Assembly: GCF_009765975.1 (NCBI RefSeq) | Contig: NZ_LMUJ01000032.1 | Coordinates: 106,932-139,000 of the forward strand | Direction: 5' to 3' | Length of the DNA stretch: 32,069 bases | Source: Acidisphaera sp. S103 | GTDB lineage: Bacteria > Pseudomonadota > Alphaproteobacteria > Acetobacterales > Acetobacteraceae | In this document: piece after piece, positions 8,617 through 15,950 of the stretch | Position numbering within the stretch: position 1 is the stretch's first letter | Layout: each line of letters opens with the position of its first letter | Translations under genes and position numbers: made by a program | Notes under the pieces: model-generated | Databases searched by the model: none | The model's input: only the letters and a program-made list of their open reading frames with translations | What the model was told of the DNA's origin: nothing

Positions 8617-9540
8617 CTATGCCCGTTGCGGCATCGCCTGCGGGATGACCGTGGTGACGATGGACGCGTCCAGCGCCTCATAATCATGGTAGCCGATCGT
8701 GGCGTAGAGTTCCGCGCGGGTCTGCATGGCATCGGTCACGTTGTGCGTGCCGCCGTCCTTCCGGATCGCGGCATACAGTTTCTGCTGCGCCTTGTTGGCG
8801 ACGCGCAGGCTGCTGACCGGCCAGATCACCATCTTGTAGCCCATCGCCTCGAATTCGGCGGCGGTGAAGAACGGGGTACGACCGAACTCCGTCATGTTAG
8901 CCAGCAGCGGAACACCGGGCAGACGACTGGCGACTTCCTTGAACATCTCCGCCGTGGTTAGCGCTTCGGGGAAGATCGCGTCGGCCCCAGCGTCCAGGAA
9001 CAGTTTCGCTCGGCCGACGGACCCGTCGATGCCTTCCGATGCGGCGGCGTCGGTGCGGGCGATGATGTAGAGGTGGCGGCGGGCCTTGCGGGCAGCGGCG
9101 ATCTTGGCCGCCATGTCATGCGGGTCCGCCAGCTTCTTGTCGTTCAGATGGCCGCATTTCTTGGGGAGAAGCTGATCTTCGATATGCACGGCGGCGGCGC
9201 CGGCATCCTCGAAGCTGCGAACCATGTGCATGACGTTGAGCGCTTCGCCATAGCCGGTGTCGCCGTCCGTCAGTAGCGGCAGGCCAGTGGCGCGGGCGAT
9301 CTGGCGGATGAAGAAGCAGACCTCATCGACGGTGATCATGCCGAGGTCGGGAATGCCCATGGAGGCGGTCATGGCGGCGCCGGACAGATACAGGCCCTCG
9401 AACCCGGCCTGCTTGGCCTGCAGGCCGGCCTGGCCGTTATGCGCGCCGGGAAGCTGGACGATGCCCGGACGGGCAAGCAGGGCGCGGAAACGCTCCCCAG
9501 CGGGGGCGGTCGGCAGGTCGTCGGCGACGAGATAGGTCAT
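8617..9540 (-). CDS. prpB: 2-Methylisocitrate lyase-like protein (PrpB type)
   Basis: A 307-residue member of the isocitrate lyase/PEP mutase superfamily. PrpB cleaves 2-methylisocitrate to succinate and pyruvate in propionate breakdown. The catalytic loop is PKKCGH with Cys129, the Mg-binding segment is DGDTGYG (D92, D94), and the C-terminus has MQTRAELYATIGYHDYE, closely like the PrpB C-terminal block MQTRNELYESINYYQYE that I recall for E. coli. The ATG at 9540 follows AAGGAG with good spacing; a longer in-frame reading upstream is not conserved. No prpC or prpD is in the window, so an alternative role such as oxaloacetate decarboxylase or another C-C lyase remains possible. Confidence 0.82.
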   Translation of the reverse strand: MTYLVADDLPTAPAGERFRALLARPGIVQLPGAHNGQAGLQAKQAGFEGLYLSGAAMTASMGIPDLGMITVDEVCFFIRQIARATGLPLLTDGDTGYGEALNVMHMVRSFEDAGAAAVHIEDQLLPKKCGHLNDKKLADPHDMAAKIAAARKARRHLYIIARTDAAASEGIDGSVGRAKLFLDAGADAIFPEALTTAEMFKEVASRLPGVPLLANMTEFGRTPFFTAAEFEAMGYKMVIWPVSSLRVANKAQQKLYAAIRKDGGTHNVTDAMQTRAELYATIGYHDYEALDASIVTTVIPQAMPQRA

Positions 9541-9849
9541 GGCAACAGGCTCCTTCTCGCACCCGGATAGCGGATTGGGGGCGGGAAGAACAGGGTCGGG
9601 GCCTGACGGCGAGGATGTACCGGGGGATCGGCCGCTGGTAGTACAAGCAGCTTCAATCAGCTTCACCTCAAGGCAAAGCCGACGCATCTGCATCCAATTT
9701 CAATATAGCTGAAATGAACTGGCAATGCACTTGTAAAATACCGAAATAAATTGAGTGCGGCGACGCTGGTACTTATGGTGGTTCGGCCTGCAATCCTCCG
9801 GAGAGAGGGTGCCTTTCGGCAAAAAGAGCAATACGGGAGGTTAAATCCA
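9541..9849. promoter_or_regulatory. Divergent regulatory region, prpB-like versus binding-protein gene
   Basis: About 309 bases with no gene, becoming AT-rich at 9690-9760, unlike its surroundings. It holds a direct repeat CAGCTTCA at 9648-9655 and 9658-9665 (ten-base period) and an inverted repeat ATTTCA-N7-TGAAAT at 9697-9715, either of which could be an operator. The strong Shine-Dalgarno GGGAGG at 9835-9840 serves the ATG at 9850. I could not settle on -35/-10 boxes. Confidence 0.5.
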
Positions 9850-11031
9850 ATGCGTAAAATGCGTGGTTTGCTGCAAGTGGCTGTATTGGGTCTGGCAAGT
9901 CTCTGCACATCGACGGCGAAGCCGGCCGAACAGGTTCCGGGTGTTACCGATACCGAGATACTGATCGGGACTGTGACCGATCTATCAGGGGTAACCGCAA
10001 TCCAGGGGGTGAATAACGCGAACGCCATCCGTCTGATGTTCGACGAAGCCAACAGTAAAGGCGGGATCAACGGGCGTAAGATCCATTATATCGTGGAGGA
10101 CAGCCAGTATCAGGTTCCGCGTGCCGTGCAGGCGATGAACAAGCTGCTCAACAACGACAGGGTGTTCATGACGATCCAGGACGGCGGCACGCCGATGAAC
10201 AACGCGACATGGCCAATGGCGCTGGAAAAAGGAACGCCAAAGCTGTTGCCGTTGACCGCGGCCCGATCGATGTACGAACCGTTCAACAAGCTGAAGTTCA
10301 GCCAGACATCATCCTATGTCGACCAGATGCGGGCAGGGGTGAAGTATTTCATCGACAGCCGCGGCAAGAAAGCCATCTGCATCATGTATCAGGACACCGA
10401 TTTCGGAAAAGACGTCCTGGCCGGCGTGACGTTGCAGACCGAGGCCGAGAACCTGAAAATCGTCGCGATGACGGCGCACAAGCCGACCGACACCGATTTT
10501 TCCGCGGCCATCGCCAAATTGCGAGAGGCGCACTGTGATCTTATCACGCTCGGAACGATCGTCCGGGATACCATGATCATCATCTCGACGGTGAAAAAGG
10601 CCGGCTGGGATGTCGATCTGCTGGGGCAGGCGGCGTCATACGATACGGCCATTGCAACCGCACCGGGCGGCACCGGGGAAGGTTTCTACTCGATGACGCC
10701 GACGCTGTATGCCTATCCGGATGATCCGCGGCCGGAAATTCACGATCTGATGGCCCGGTACAAGGCTCGGTATGGTTTCGAGCTGAACTACATCGGTCAG
10801 ACCGGGATATCGGTCGCACAGATCGCTCTGGCAGCTCTGAAGGGGGCGGGTCGGGATCTGACGGTCGACAGTCTGGTGACCTCGATGGAGAGCCTGCACG
10901 AATTCACCGATATCTACGGCAACACTTACTCCTTTGGTCCGAACCAGCATCACGGATCGACCAAGGCATTCCTGGCGGTGATCAAGGATGGCCGCTGGGT
11001 GCCAGTGGTGCAGGCCCCCTTGGCGTATTGA
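9850..11031 (+). CDS. ABC-type substrate-binding protein, branched-chain amino acid (LivK) family
   Basis: A 393-residue periplasmic binding protein (Peripla_BP_6 fold). The N-terminus MRKMRGLLQVAVLGLASLC is a signal peptide ending near residue 23. The mature part starts with the family pattern VTDTEILIGTVTDLSG and continues with NAIRLMFDEANSKGGINGRK, typical of type I binding proteins. Members of this family bind branched-chain amino acids, amides/urea or aromatic acids. I chose the ATG at 9850 for the GGGAGG nine bases upstream and the directly following signal peptide. No permease or ATPase genes are nearby, so it is an orphan that must use a transporter encoded elsewhere. A Rho-independent terminator follows at once, showing a monocistronic unit. 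Confidence 0.92.
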   Translation: MRKMRGLLQVAVLGLASLCTSTAKPAEQVPGVTDTEILIGTVTDLSGVTAIQGVNNANAIRLMFDEANSKGGINGRKIHYIVEDSQYQVPRAVQAMNKLLNNDRVFMTIQDGGTPMNNATWPMALEKGTPKLLPLTAARSMYEPFNKLKFSQTSSYVDQMRAGVKYFIDSRGKKAICIMYQDTDFGKDVLAGVTLQTEAENLKIVAMTAHKPTDTDFSAAIAKLREAHCDLITLGTIVRDTMIIISTVKKAGWDVDLLGQAASYDTAIATAPGGTGEGFYSMTPTLYAYPDDPRPEIHDLMARYKARYGFELNYIGQTGISVAQIALAALKGAGRDLTVDSLVTSMESLHEFTDIYGNTYSFGPNQHHGSTKAFLAVIKDGRWVPVVQAPLAY

Positions 11032-11036
11032 GAGTT

Positions 11037-11071
11037 GGCCGCCTGGCGATTTGTCAGGCGGCCGCCTTTTT
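11037..11071 (+). terminator. Rho-independent terminator of the binding-protein gene
   Basis: A perfect nine-base-pair stem (GGCCGCCTG at 11037-11045 with CAGGCGGCC at 11055-11063) and a nine-base loop are followed by GCC and five T residues. It begins five bases after the stop codon at 11029-11031. It is the clearest intrinsic terminator in the window. Confidence 0.9.
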
Positions 11072-11101
11072 CTGCCGGAACGAGCGAGCGGGGCGGCGCG
11101 T

Positions 11102-11467
11102 TTACATCGCATTGCTCATGCCGCGAATGCGGCGTGCCATCGCACCCATGATGTAGTGGGCGAAATTGGGGACCTCATCGACCATGAAGCGAAATTTCCG
11201 CGGATCGATGATGGAAAGCTCCGCCGCCTCCCGGACCTGGGCGGTCGAACTGCGCGGTGCCTCGTCGATCATCGACATGAAGCCGATCGCCTCGTTGGGA
11301 CCGCACACCTCGACGACCTTGTTGCCGATCAACATCTCGATGACGCCGGACTGCACCACGTACATGCAGGAACCCGGGTCACCTTTGTTGAAAACGGTAC
11401 TACCGGCCGGGTAGGTGATGTTGACGCCAGCGTTTTTCGCGAACATGCGCATATCGATTTCGGTCAC
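11102..11467 (-). CDS. Single-domain cyclic nucleotide-binding-fold protein
   Basis: A 121-residue protein made of one cNMP-binding beta-roll with no DNA-binding or enzymatic domain. The fold is shown by VFNKGDPGSCMYVVQSGVIEML and the phosphate-binding-cassette region IGFMSMIDEAPRSSTAQV. In that cassette the Arg for the cyclic phosphate is present (PRSS), but the Glu of the usual FGEL motif is replaced by Phe (IGF), so ordinary cAMP binding is doubtful. I chose the GTG at 11467 because AAGG lies about eight bases upstream; the longer reading from a TTG at 11488 has no such site. It may act as a regulatory subunit or be an orphan sensor. The 179 bases up to the next gene (11468-11646) are partly AT-rich and probably carry its promoter. 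Confidence 0.8.
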   Translation of the reverse strand: MTEIDMRMFAKNAGVNITYPAGSTVFNKGDPGSCMYVVQSGVIEMLIGNKVVEVCGPNEAIGFMSMIDEAPRSSTAQVREAAELSIIDPRKFRFMVDEVPNFAHYIMGAMARRIRGMSNAM

Positions 11468-11646
11468 GACGATCCCTTCTTTCCCCAAGCAACACGACCG
11501 ACAAGCTTATTATCGATATTCCGCGGATAGAAAGGGTTATTCGGGGACATTGAAATATTTTTGTCATAAACCTTGGCCGGCAGCTGGCGCACGCCCGGCG
11601 CAACGACTCTGGCGGTGTCGGCAGCACCCTGTTTCGAACGGTGTTT

Positions 11647-12600
11647 TCAGGCCGCCACTTTCCGATGCTTCGGCCAGCGCGCGGCGACCTGGGGCAGCAC
11701 GTCCTCCACCAGCCGTTTGGTCTGCGCGAACATGTCCGCATCACCGTCGGCGATCGGGCGCAGAATGAACTTCGATGCGCCCGCTTCGATATAGTCGGTC
11801 AGGCGGCGCAAAATCACCTCGGCATCACCCATCGCGAACAAACCGCTCGGGTCGCGGCCGGTGCGGGCTTTGTATTGCTCCATCACCTTCGCCACGCCCG
11901 GATCGTCCGGCCCGCCGAAGCGGAAGGCAAACGCGGCACCGTAATGATCCTCGTCGATCGAGCGGCCGGTTTCGGTCAGCGCCTGCTTGATCCCAGCGAT
12001 CACCTCACCGACGAATTGCGGCGTTTCGGCCCCAGCCTGCCAGCCGGTGCCAACACGAGCGGTGCGTTTGATGGCGGCGTCCGACGAACCGCCGATCCAC
12101 ATCGGCAGGTCGGGCTGAACCGGCACCGGCGCGATCGAGGCCTTGGTCAGCTTGAAATGCCGGCCATCGAAATCCAGCGCCTCCCCGGCCCACAGGCGGC
12201 TGATGATCTCCAGCGCCTCATCCGTCTTGCGGCCGCGCGTGGTGGTGTCGACATGCATGGCCGTCCATTCCGCCCCGCGCGGGCTGCCGATGCCAAACCC
12301 GGGCAGCAGCCGGCCATTGGAAAGCACATCGATCGTGGCACATTGTTTCGCCAGCAGTACCGGCTCCCGCAGTGCCACCGACACGACGTTGACGCCGAAC
12401 TTGATCCGTTTGGTGCGTCCGGCGATGGCAGCGAGCGCTGTCATGCACTCCAGGATCGGGGTGCGACTGACGATGCGGTCGGTTTGCCAGATCGAGTCCA
12501 GCCCGCCCTGCTCACACAGATCGACCCAGCGCCAGAACCCGTCCGCGCTTTGGAACGGATACTCCATGATCCCGACGCCGACCGCGATGTTGCGCGCCAT
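11647..12600 (-). CDS. LLM-class (luciferase-like) flavin/F420 oxidoreductase
   Basis: A 317-residue luciferase-like TIM-barrel oxidoreductase, of the type often annotated as F420-dependent or FMN-dependent monooxygenase. Landmarks are the N-terminal strand IAVGVGIM, DSIWQTDRIV near residue 40, the core segment FGVNVVSVALREPVLLAKQ, LSNGRLLPGFGIGSPRGAEW, and PVPVQPDLPMWIGGSS in the second half. The ATG at 12600 follows AAGGAG by seven bases; further in-frame upstream codons are non-conserved. The substrate is unknown, and FMN versus F420 cannot be decided here. It is divergent from the crotonase gene with a 130-base spacer that presumably holds both promoters. Confidence 0.88.
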   Translation of the reverse strand: MARNIAVGVGIMEYPFQSADGFWRWVDLCEQGGLDSIWQTDRIVSRTPILECMTALAAIAGRTKRIKFGVNVVSVALREPVLLAKQCATIDVLSNGRLLPGFGIGSPRGAEWTAMHVDTTTRGRKTDEALEIISRLWAGEALDFDGRHFKLTKASIAPVPVQPDLPMWIGGSSDAAIKRTARVGTGWQAGAETPQFVGEVIAGIKQALTETGRSIDEDHYGAAFAFRFGGPDDPGVAKVMEQYKARTGRDPSGLFAMGDAEVILRRLTDYIEAGASKFILRPIADGDADMFAQTKRLVEDVLPQVAARWPKHRKVAA

Positions 12601-12730
12601 CCCTGATCTCCTTGAACCGTAGCCTGGGATGGTCCCGCGATTCAGGGCCGGAGGCAATGTGCCGCTGCTTTCCCGTCCCGGCGGAACCGGGTTACACTCA
12701 GCCGCGTCGACCAAAAGGGCAGGAAACACT

Positions 12731-13516
12731 ATGCAGCACGGGACCTACGAACACATCGCCGTCGATGTCGCGGGCAATGTCGCGACGATCGAGGTGCGGC
12801 GCGGTCCGAACAATTTCATCGATACCGACATGGTGGCGGAAATCGCCGATGCGCTGGAGGTGTATGACCGCACGCCAGAGGTCCGAGCAATCGTGCTGTG
12901 TGCCGAGGGCAAGCACTTCTGCGCCGGAGCCGACTTCGGCAGCCGCGGCGCCGACGGCGTCGCGCGCACGGCCAAGCGTGGCCGGCATCTCTACAAGGAG
13001 GCGCAACGGCTGTGGCGGAACACCAAGCCGATCGTCGCGGCGGTGCAAGGCGCGGCGGTCGGTGCAGGTGTCGGACTGGCCGTGATGGCCGATTTCCGCG
13101 TCACCTGCCCGGAGGCTCGGTTTTCCACCAACTTCACTCGCATGAACTACCACCCGGGCTTCGGGTTGACCGCGACCCTGCCCCGGCTGATCGGCGAGCA
13201 GAAAGCAGCACTGCTGATGTACACCGGCCGGCGCATCACCGGTGAGGAAGCACTGGCGATCGGTCTGGCGGACTACTGCGTACCCTTGGACCAAGTGCGG
13301 GCGAAGGCGGTCGAGTTGGCGACTGAAATCGCCGGGTCAGGGCCGCTGGCGATCGTCGCCACGCGGGAGACGTTGCGCCGCGGGCTCGCCGACGCTGTCG
13401 CTCGGGCCGCAGAACGCGAATACGAGGAGCAAGCCTGGCTGCGTGATACGGCCGACTTCAAGGAAGGCACCAAGGCGATGGGCGAGCGCCGGCCGCCGAA
13501 TTTTCAGGCGCGGTAA
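12731..13516 (+). CDS. Crotonase-fold protein lacking both hydratase glutamates
   Basis: A 261-residue enoyl-CoA hydratase/isomerase superfamily protein. The oxyanion-hole segments are visible as KHFCAGADF (about 61-69) and VQGAAVGAGVGLAV (105-118). Aligned by eye with the other crotonase in this window, the two catalytic Glu positions of true hydratases are Gly115 and Phe135 here. It should still bind an acyl-CoA, but probably catalyses isomerisation, thioester hydrolysis, C-C cleavage or decarboxylation rather than hydration. I chose the ATG at 12731 with AGGA upstream; the longer frame is not conserved. It is the only gene on its strand before a 277-base gap. Confidence 0.88.
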   Translation: MQHGTYEHIAVDVAGNVATIEVRRGPNNFIDTDMVAEIADALEVYDRTPEVRAIVLCAEGKHFCAGADFGSRGADGVARTAKRGRHLYKEAQRLWRNTKPIVAAVQGAAVGAGVGLAVMADFRVTCPEARFSTNFTRMNYHPGFGLTATLPRLIGEQKAALLMYTGRRITGEEALAIGLADYCVPLDQVRAKAVELATEIAGSGPLAIVATRETLRRGLADAVARAAEREYEEQAWLRDTADFKEGTKAMGERRPPNFQAR

Positions 13517-13530
13517 AACAGGCTGCCGCA

Positions 13531-13561
13531 GTCCGCGATCCTGTCAGCCCGGATCGCGGAC
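13531..13561. repeat. Perfect inverted repeat after the crotonase gene
   Basis: Eleven-base arms GTCCGCGATCC (13531-13541) and GGATCGCGGAC (13551-13561) with a nine-base spacer form a very stable hairpin starting 14 bases after the stop codon. There is no T-tract on either side, so it may be a Rho-dependent or mRNA-stabilising end structure rather than an intrinsic terminator. Confidence 0.75.
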
Positions 13562-13691
13562 CATGATATCGTCCAGATGGTAGAGATAGCGGGGGCAAAT
13601 CGCCGCCCGAGACAGGGCGGTCGGTGGTCTTGTTCCGGATGCAGCAGCAGTGAAAACCGCGTGCCGTATCTGGCACCGCCGGAGGAGTGCC

Positions 13692-13724
13692 ATGGTCCAG
13701 ACTGCGCCGGTCCTTGACGGGTGA
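13692..13724 (+). CDS. Possible ten-codon leader ORF in frame with the next gene
   Basis: A very strong Shine-Dalgarno (GGAGGAG, 13681-13687) is followed after four bases by ATG and nine more codons (MVQTAPVLDG) ending in TGA. The frame is the same as that of the unknown gene starting at 13794. It could be a regulatory leader peptide, the remains of a longer N-terminus broken by a nonsense change, or chance. The 23 residues encoded between the TGA and 13794 are Cys-rich and look non-coding, which argues against a broken N-terminus. Confidence 0.25.
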   Translation: MVQTAPVLDG

Positions 13725-13793
13725 GTCCCTGGTTGCGTGACTTGGCACGATGGTTGCCTCGGTAAGCTCGCTTGCCCGCAACCCGCATGTGTC

Positions 13794-14411
13794 ATGGTTA
13801 CGCCAGAAATCCCGGTCACCATCGCCGCCAGCCCACAAGCCGCCGCGCCTGCCGCGGCTCAGGCGACGGAACGCCATGACCATGGCTTCAATTTTCATGA
13901 GTTCCTCTCCGCCATCAACCCACTGCAATATTTGCCGGTCATAGGCACAATCTACCGAACGGTGACTGGTGACGTGATCCCGGAGACGTTGCGCGAGGGC
14001 GGCTCGATGCTGGTCAGCGGGCTATTGGGTGGGCCGCTCGGGGTGATCACCTACATCGTCACTGCATTCGCGGAGAAGGCCACCGGCATAGATCCCGAGA
14101 AGATCGCCGCGACGGAACTAGGCCCAACGCCTGCGCCTGCCGCCGCCGTCAGCGCCAAACCACCCGTGGCCAATAAGCCCGAGACCGTTGCGGCCGCCCC
14201 GGCCGGGCTTGCATCGGCTTCGCCGCAATCCGCGCTGACCCCGCACCAGCTTGCCGCCTATGGCGTCCGTTCGGATGCGTCGGGAACCCTGAAGCTGGGC
14301 GACGTCGAGGGCGCCGATGCACTCAACGGCGTGGAATTGATCCGGCTCGCCGAGGCCGCCGCCGCTTATGGCGCCAATCAGCGCCCGTCGCCCGGCCTGA
14401 ATCCGGGCTGA
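13794..14411 (+). CDS. Protein of unknown function with an INPLQYLPVIGTIYR-type module
   Basis: I cannot assign a function. The 205-residue product has an Ala/Pro/Gln-rich N-terminal stretch, then a compact module at about residues 30-105 (FNFHEFLSAINPLQYLPVIG, TIYRTVTGDVIPETL, a Gly-rich hydrophobic segment GGSMLVSGLLGGPLGVI, then FAEKATGIDPEKI), then an Ala/Pro linker and a short C-terminal segment. I recall similar NPLQHIPVVSTLYRAITGD-type modules in uncharacterised alphaproteobacterial proteins. The hydrophobic segment could touch the membrane. The start is uncertain: there is no clear Shine-Dalgarno before the ATG at 13794, and an in-frame GTG at 13737 is the alternative. The preceding 277 bases hold only a hairpin and the possible leader ORF. 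Confidence 0.65.
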   Translation: MVTPEIPVTIAASPQAAAPAAAQATERHDHGFNFHEFLSAINPLQYLPVIGTIYRTVTGDVIPETLREGGSMLVSGLLGGPLGVITYIVTAFAEKATGIDPEKIAATELGPTPAPAAAVSAKPPVANKPETVAAAPAGLASASPQSALTPHQLAAYGVRSDASGTLKLGDVEGADALNGVELIRLAEAAAAYGANQRPSPGLNPG

Positions 14412-14451
14412 CGTCAGCCAACTCGTCCAGGTCCGTCGGACCGAAATGAAA

Positions 14452-15036
14452 TCACCCTCGCGTCAGCACGATGTCGAAGGTCACGGCCTGCGCCCCCGGT
14501 TCTTTGCCGTCCGCGGGCTTCGGGTCGGTGATCAGCAGGTCTTTGCGGCTGGCGCTGTTGAGCCAGGAATCCGTCTCGTTGTACTCGCCGCCCTTGAAAT
14601 ACATCTGGGTGACGAGCTGCTCATATTTCGCGGTAACAGAGAAGTGGATGTGCGCCGGACGCCAGCGGCCGGGTGCGGCGGGGTATGCGGCGGGCCGGAC
14701 GGTTTTGAACGCATAACGCCCCTGGCCATCTGTCGTGGTGACGGCGAAACCATTGAATTTTTCATCGATCGGCGCCCCCACGTTGTCGTCGTTCGGGTGG
14801 GCGTAGCGGCCGGCGGCGTTGGCCTGCCAGATCTCCACTTTGGCGCCCGCGACCGGCTGGCCGTCGGCGGCCAGGATCCGGCCGGACAAATAGAGGATCG
14901 TGCCCTTCGCCTTTCCGCCACCGGTCAGGTCGCCGCTGTCAGTTGGCGTGTGCATGAATGGGTAAAACGGCCCGAGGATCTGCGGCGGCGTGCGCGGCAG
15001 CGTGGTGGTCCGTTCGGCTGTGGCTGCGTCGGCCAT
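14452..15036 (-). CDS. Intradiol ring-cleavage dioxygenase (protocatechuate 3,4-dioxygenase-like)
   Basis: A 194-residue Fe(III) intradiol dioxygenase, which cleaves catecholic rings between the two hydroxyls to a muconate. All four iron ligands of the family can be placed: Tyr78 (GRYAHP), Tyr118 (AAYPA), His129 and His131 (RPAHIHF). LGPFYP near residue 22 and the beta-sandwich core (GRILAADGQPVAGAKVEIWQ) are also typical. It resembles the beta subunit of protocatechuate 3,4-dioxygenase, but no alpha subunit or other pca gene is present, so the substrate may be another catechol. I chose the ATG at 15036, eight bases after GGAGG; the longer open frame would overlap the divergent PPOX gene. Confidence 0.9.
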   Translation of the reverse strand: MADAATAERTTTLPRTPPQILGPFYPFMHTPTDSGDLTGGGKAKGTILYLSGRILAADGQPVAGAKVEIWQANAAGRYAHPNDDNVGAPIDEKFNGFAVTTTDGQGRYAFKTVRPAAYPAAPGRWRPAHIHFSVTAKYEQLVTQMYFKGGEYNETDSWLNSASRKDLLITDPKPADGKEPGAQAVTFDIVLTRG

Positions 15037-15111
15037 GATGTTGTCCTCCCTTGAAGCCGGTTCGCGGCCAATCCGGTCGCTCTCCGGCGTGCGGAGCGCT
15101 ATGGTGCCGCC

Positions 15112-15531
15112 ATGATGAACGATGTGCAACGGGATTTCCTGGAACGCAGCCGTGTCGCCCACCTGGCGACCGCGGATCGAACTGGTGCACCACATCTTGT
15201 GCCGGTTTGCTTCCAGGTGGACGGAATGTCGCTCTACATCACGGTGGACGAGAAGCCGAAGCGCACCGACATACCGCTGAAGCGGGTGCGCAATATCCTG
15301 GAAAACCCGGCCGTGGCGGTGACCGTGGACCGGTGGGATGAGGACTGGACACGCCTTGGCTGGATCATGCTGCGCGGGCCGGCGGATATTTTGTCCGGCG
15401 GCGAGGAGCATGACCAGGCGCAAGAGCGGCTGCGCCGGCGCTATCCGCAATACCGGACGATGGATCTGGCAGCACTTCCGGTTATCGCCGTCCGGATCCG
15501 GCGCGTGCTGTCATGGGGTGCGCTGGGCTAA
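15112..15531 (+). CDS. PPOX-class flavin/F420-binding protein (Rv0121-like)
   Basis: A 139-residue split-beta-barrel protein of the pyridoxamine-5-phosphate-oxidase-like group. The N-terminal pattern FLERSRVAHLATADRTGAPH and VPVCFQV, then RVRNILENPAVAVTVDRWDEDW and the C-terminal VIAVRIRRVLSWG, match the short family annotated as PPOX class, Rv0121 type, probable F420-dependent. Cofactor choice cannot be proved from sequence. Two adjacent ATG codons (15112, 15115) are possible starts. It diverges from the dioxygenase gene with a 75-base spacer, which may hold both promoters. The biological substrate is unknown. Confidence 0.82.
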   Translation: MMNDVQRDFLERSRVAHLATADRTGAPHLVPVCFQVDGMSLYITVDEKPKRTDIPLKRVRNILENPAVAVTVDRWDEDWTRLGWIMLRGPADILSGGEEHDQAQERLRRRYPQYRTMDLAALPVIAVRIRRVLSWGALG

Positions 15532-15950
15532 CCCCGACCGTCGCGCGCTGGCCTGCACGGGGATCGCATGGCCGGCATTCAGGCAACACCCTCGGGTCAC
15601 ATTCAAAATCGTAACTGTACAGTGTTGCCAGGTTTGGCGCATCGGCGGCGTGTCATCAGGATGCCGGCCACACTGAACACGGCGGCGCCGCGATCGATCA
15701 CGCCGCCTGTGACCGCGGGATACCGCACGCATTGCTTGCCGCCGGCATCATCCGAACCCCTTATTTCAAACGGTTTGTGGGTTGGCGTAGCGCTGTAAAA
15801 CGACCCCGGCGCGGTCACAAGACATGGATGAGCAGACGAAGATCAGCCACAGGCTGCATTATCAATTGACCCCGATCGAATGATGCGGTCATCCTGATGC
15901 AAGCACGTGACCTCAACCAATAGCAGCATCATGGTCATTAGAACCTTGTT
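15532..15950. other. Non-coding stretch before the DHA2 exporter
   Basis: About 420 bases without a convincing gene; the open frames on both strands are short and lack family features. It contains a perfect ten-base palindrome ACTGTACAGT (15614-15623), arms CAAAC and GTTTG around one base (15767-15777), and a GGCGGCG/CGCCGCC inverted repeat near 15690. These are candidate operators or hairpins for the exporter gene; none is a recognised site. Confidence 0.5.

Noticed and set aside
9719-9736. Sigma54-like promoter (TGGCA with a TTGT about 10 bases later)
   Set aside because: The invariant GC of the -12 element is not present (GT instead), and no sigma54 activator is nearby.
11641-12606. Plus-strand open frame of 321 codons
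   Set aside because: It mirrors the luciferase-like gene on the other strand and lacks recognisable domains or a ribosome site.
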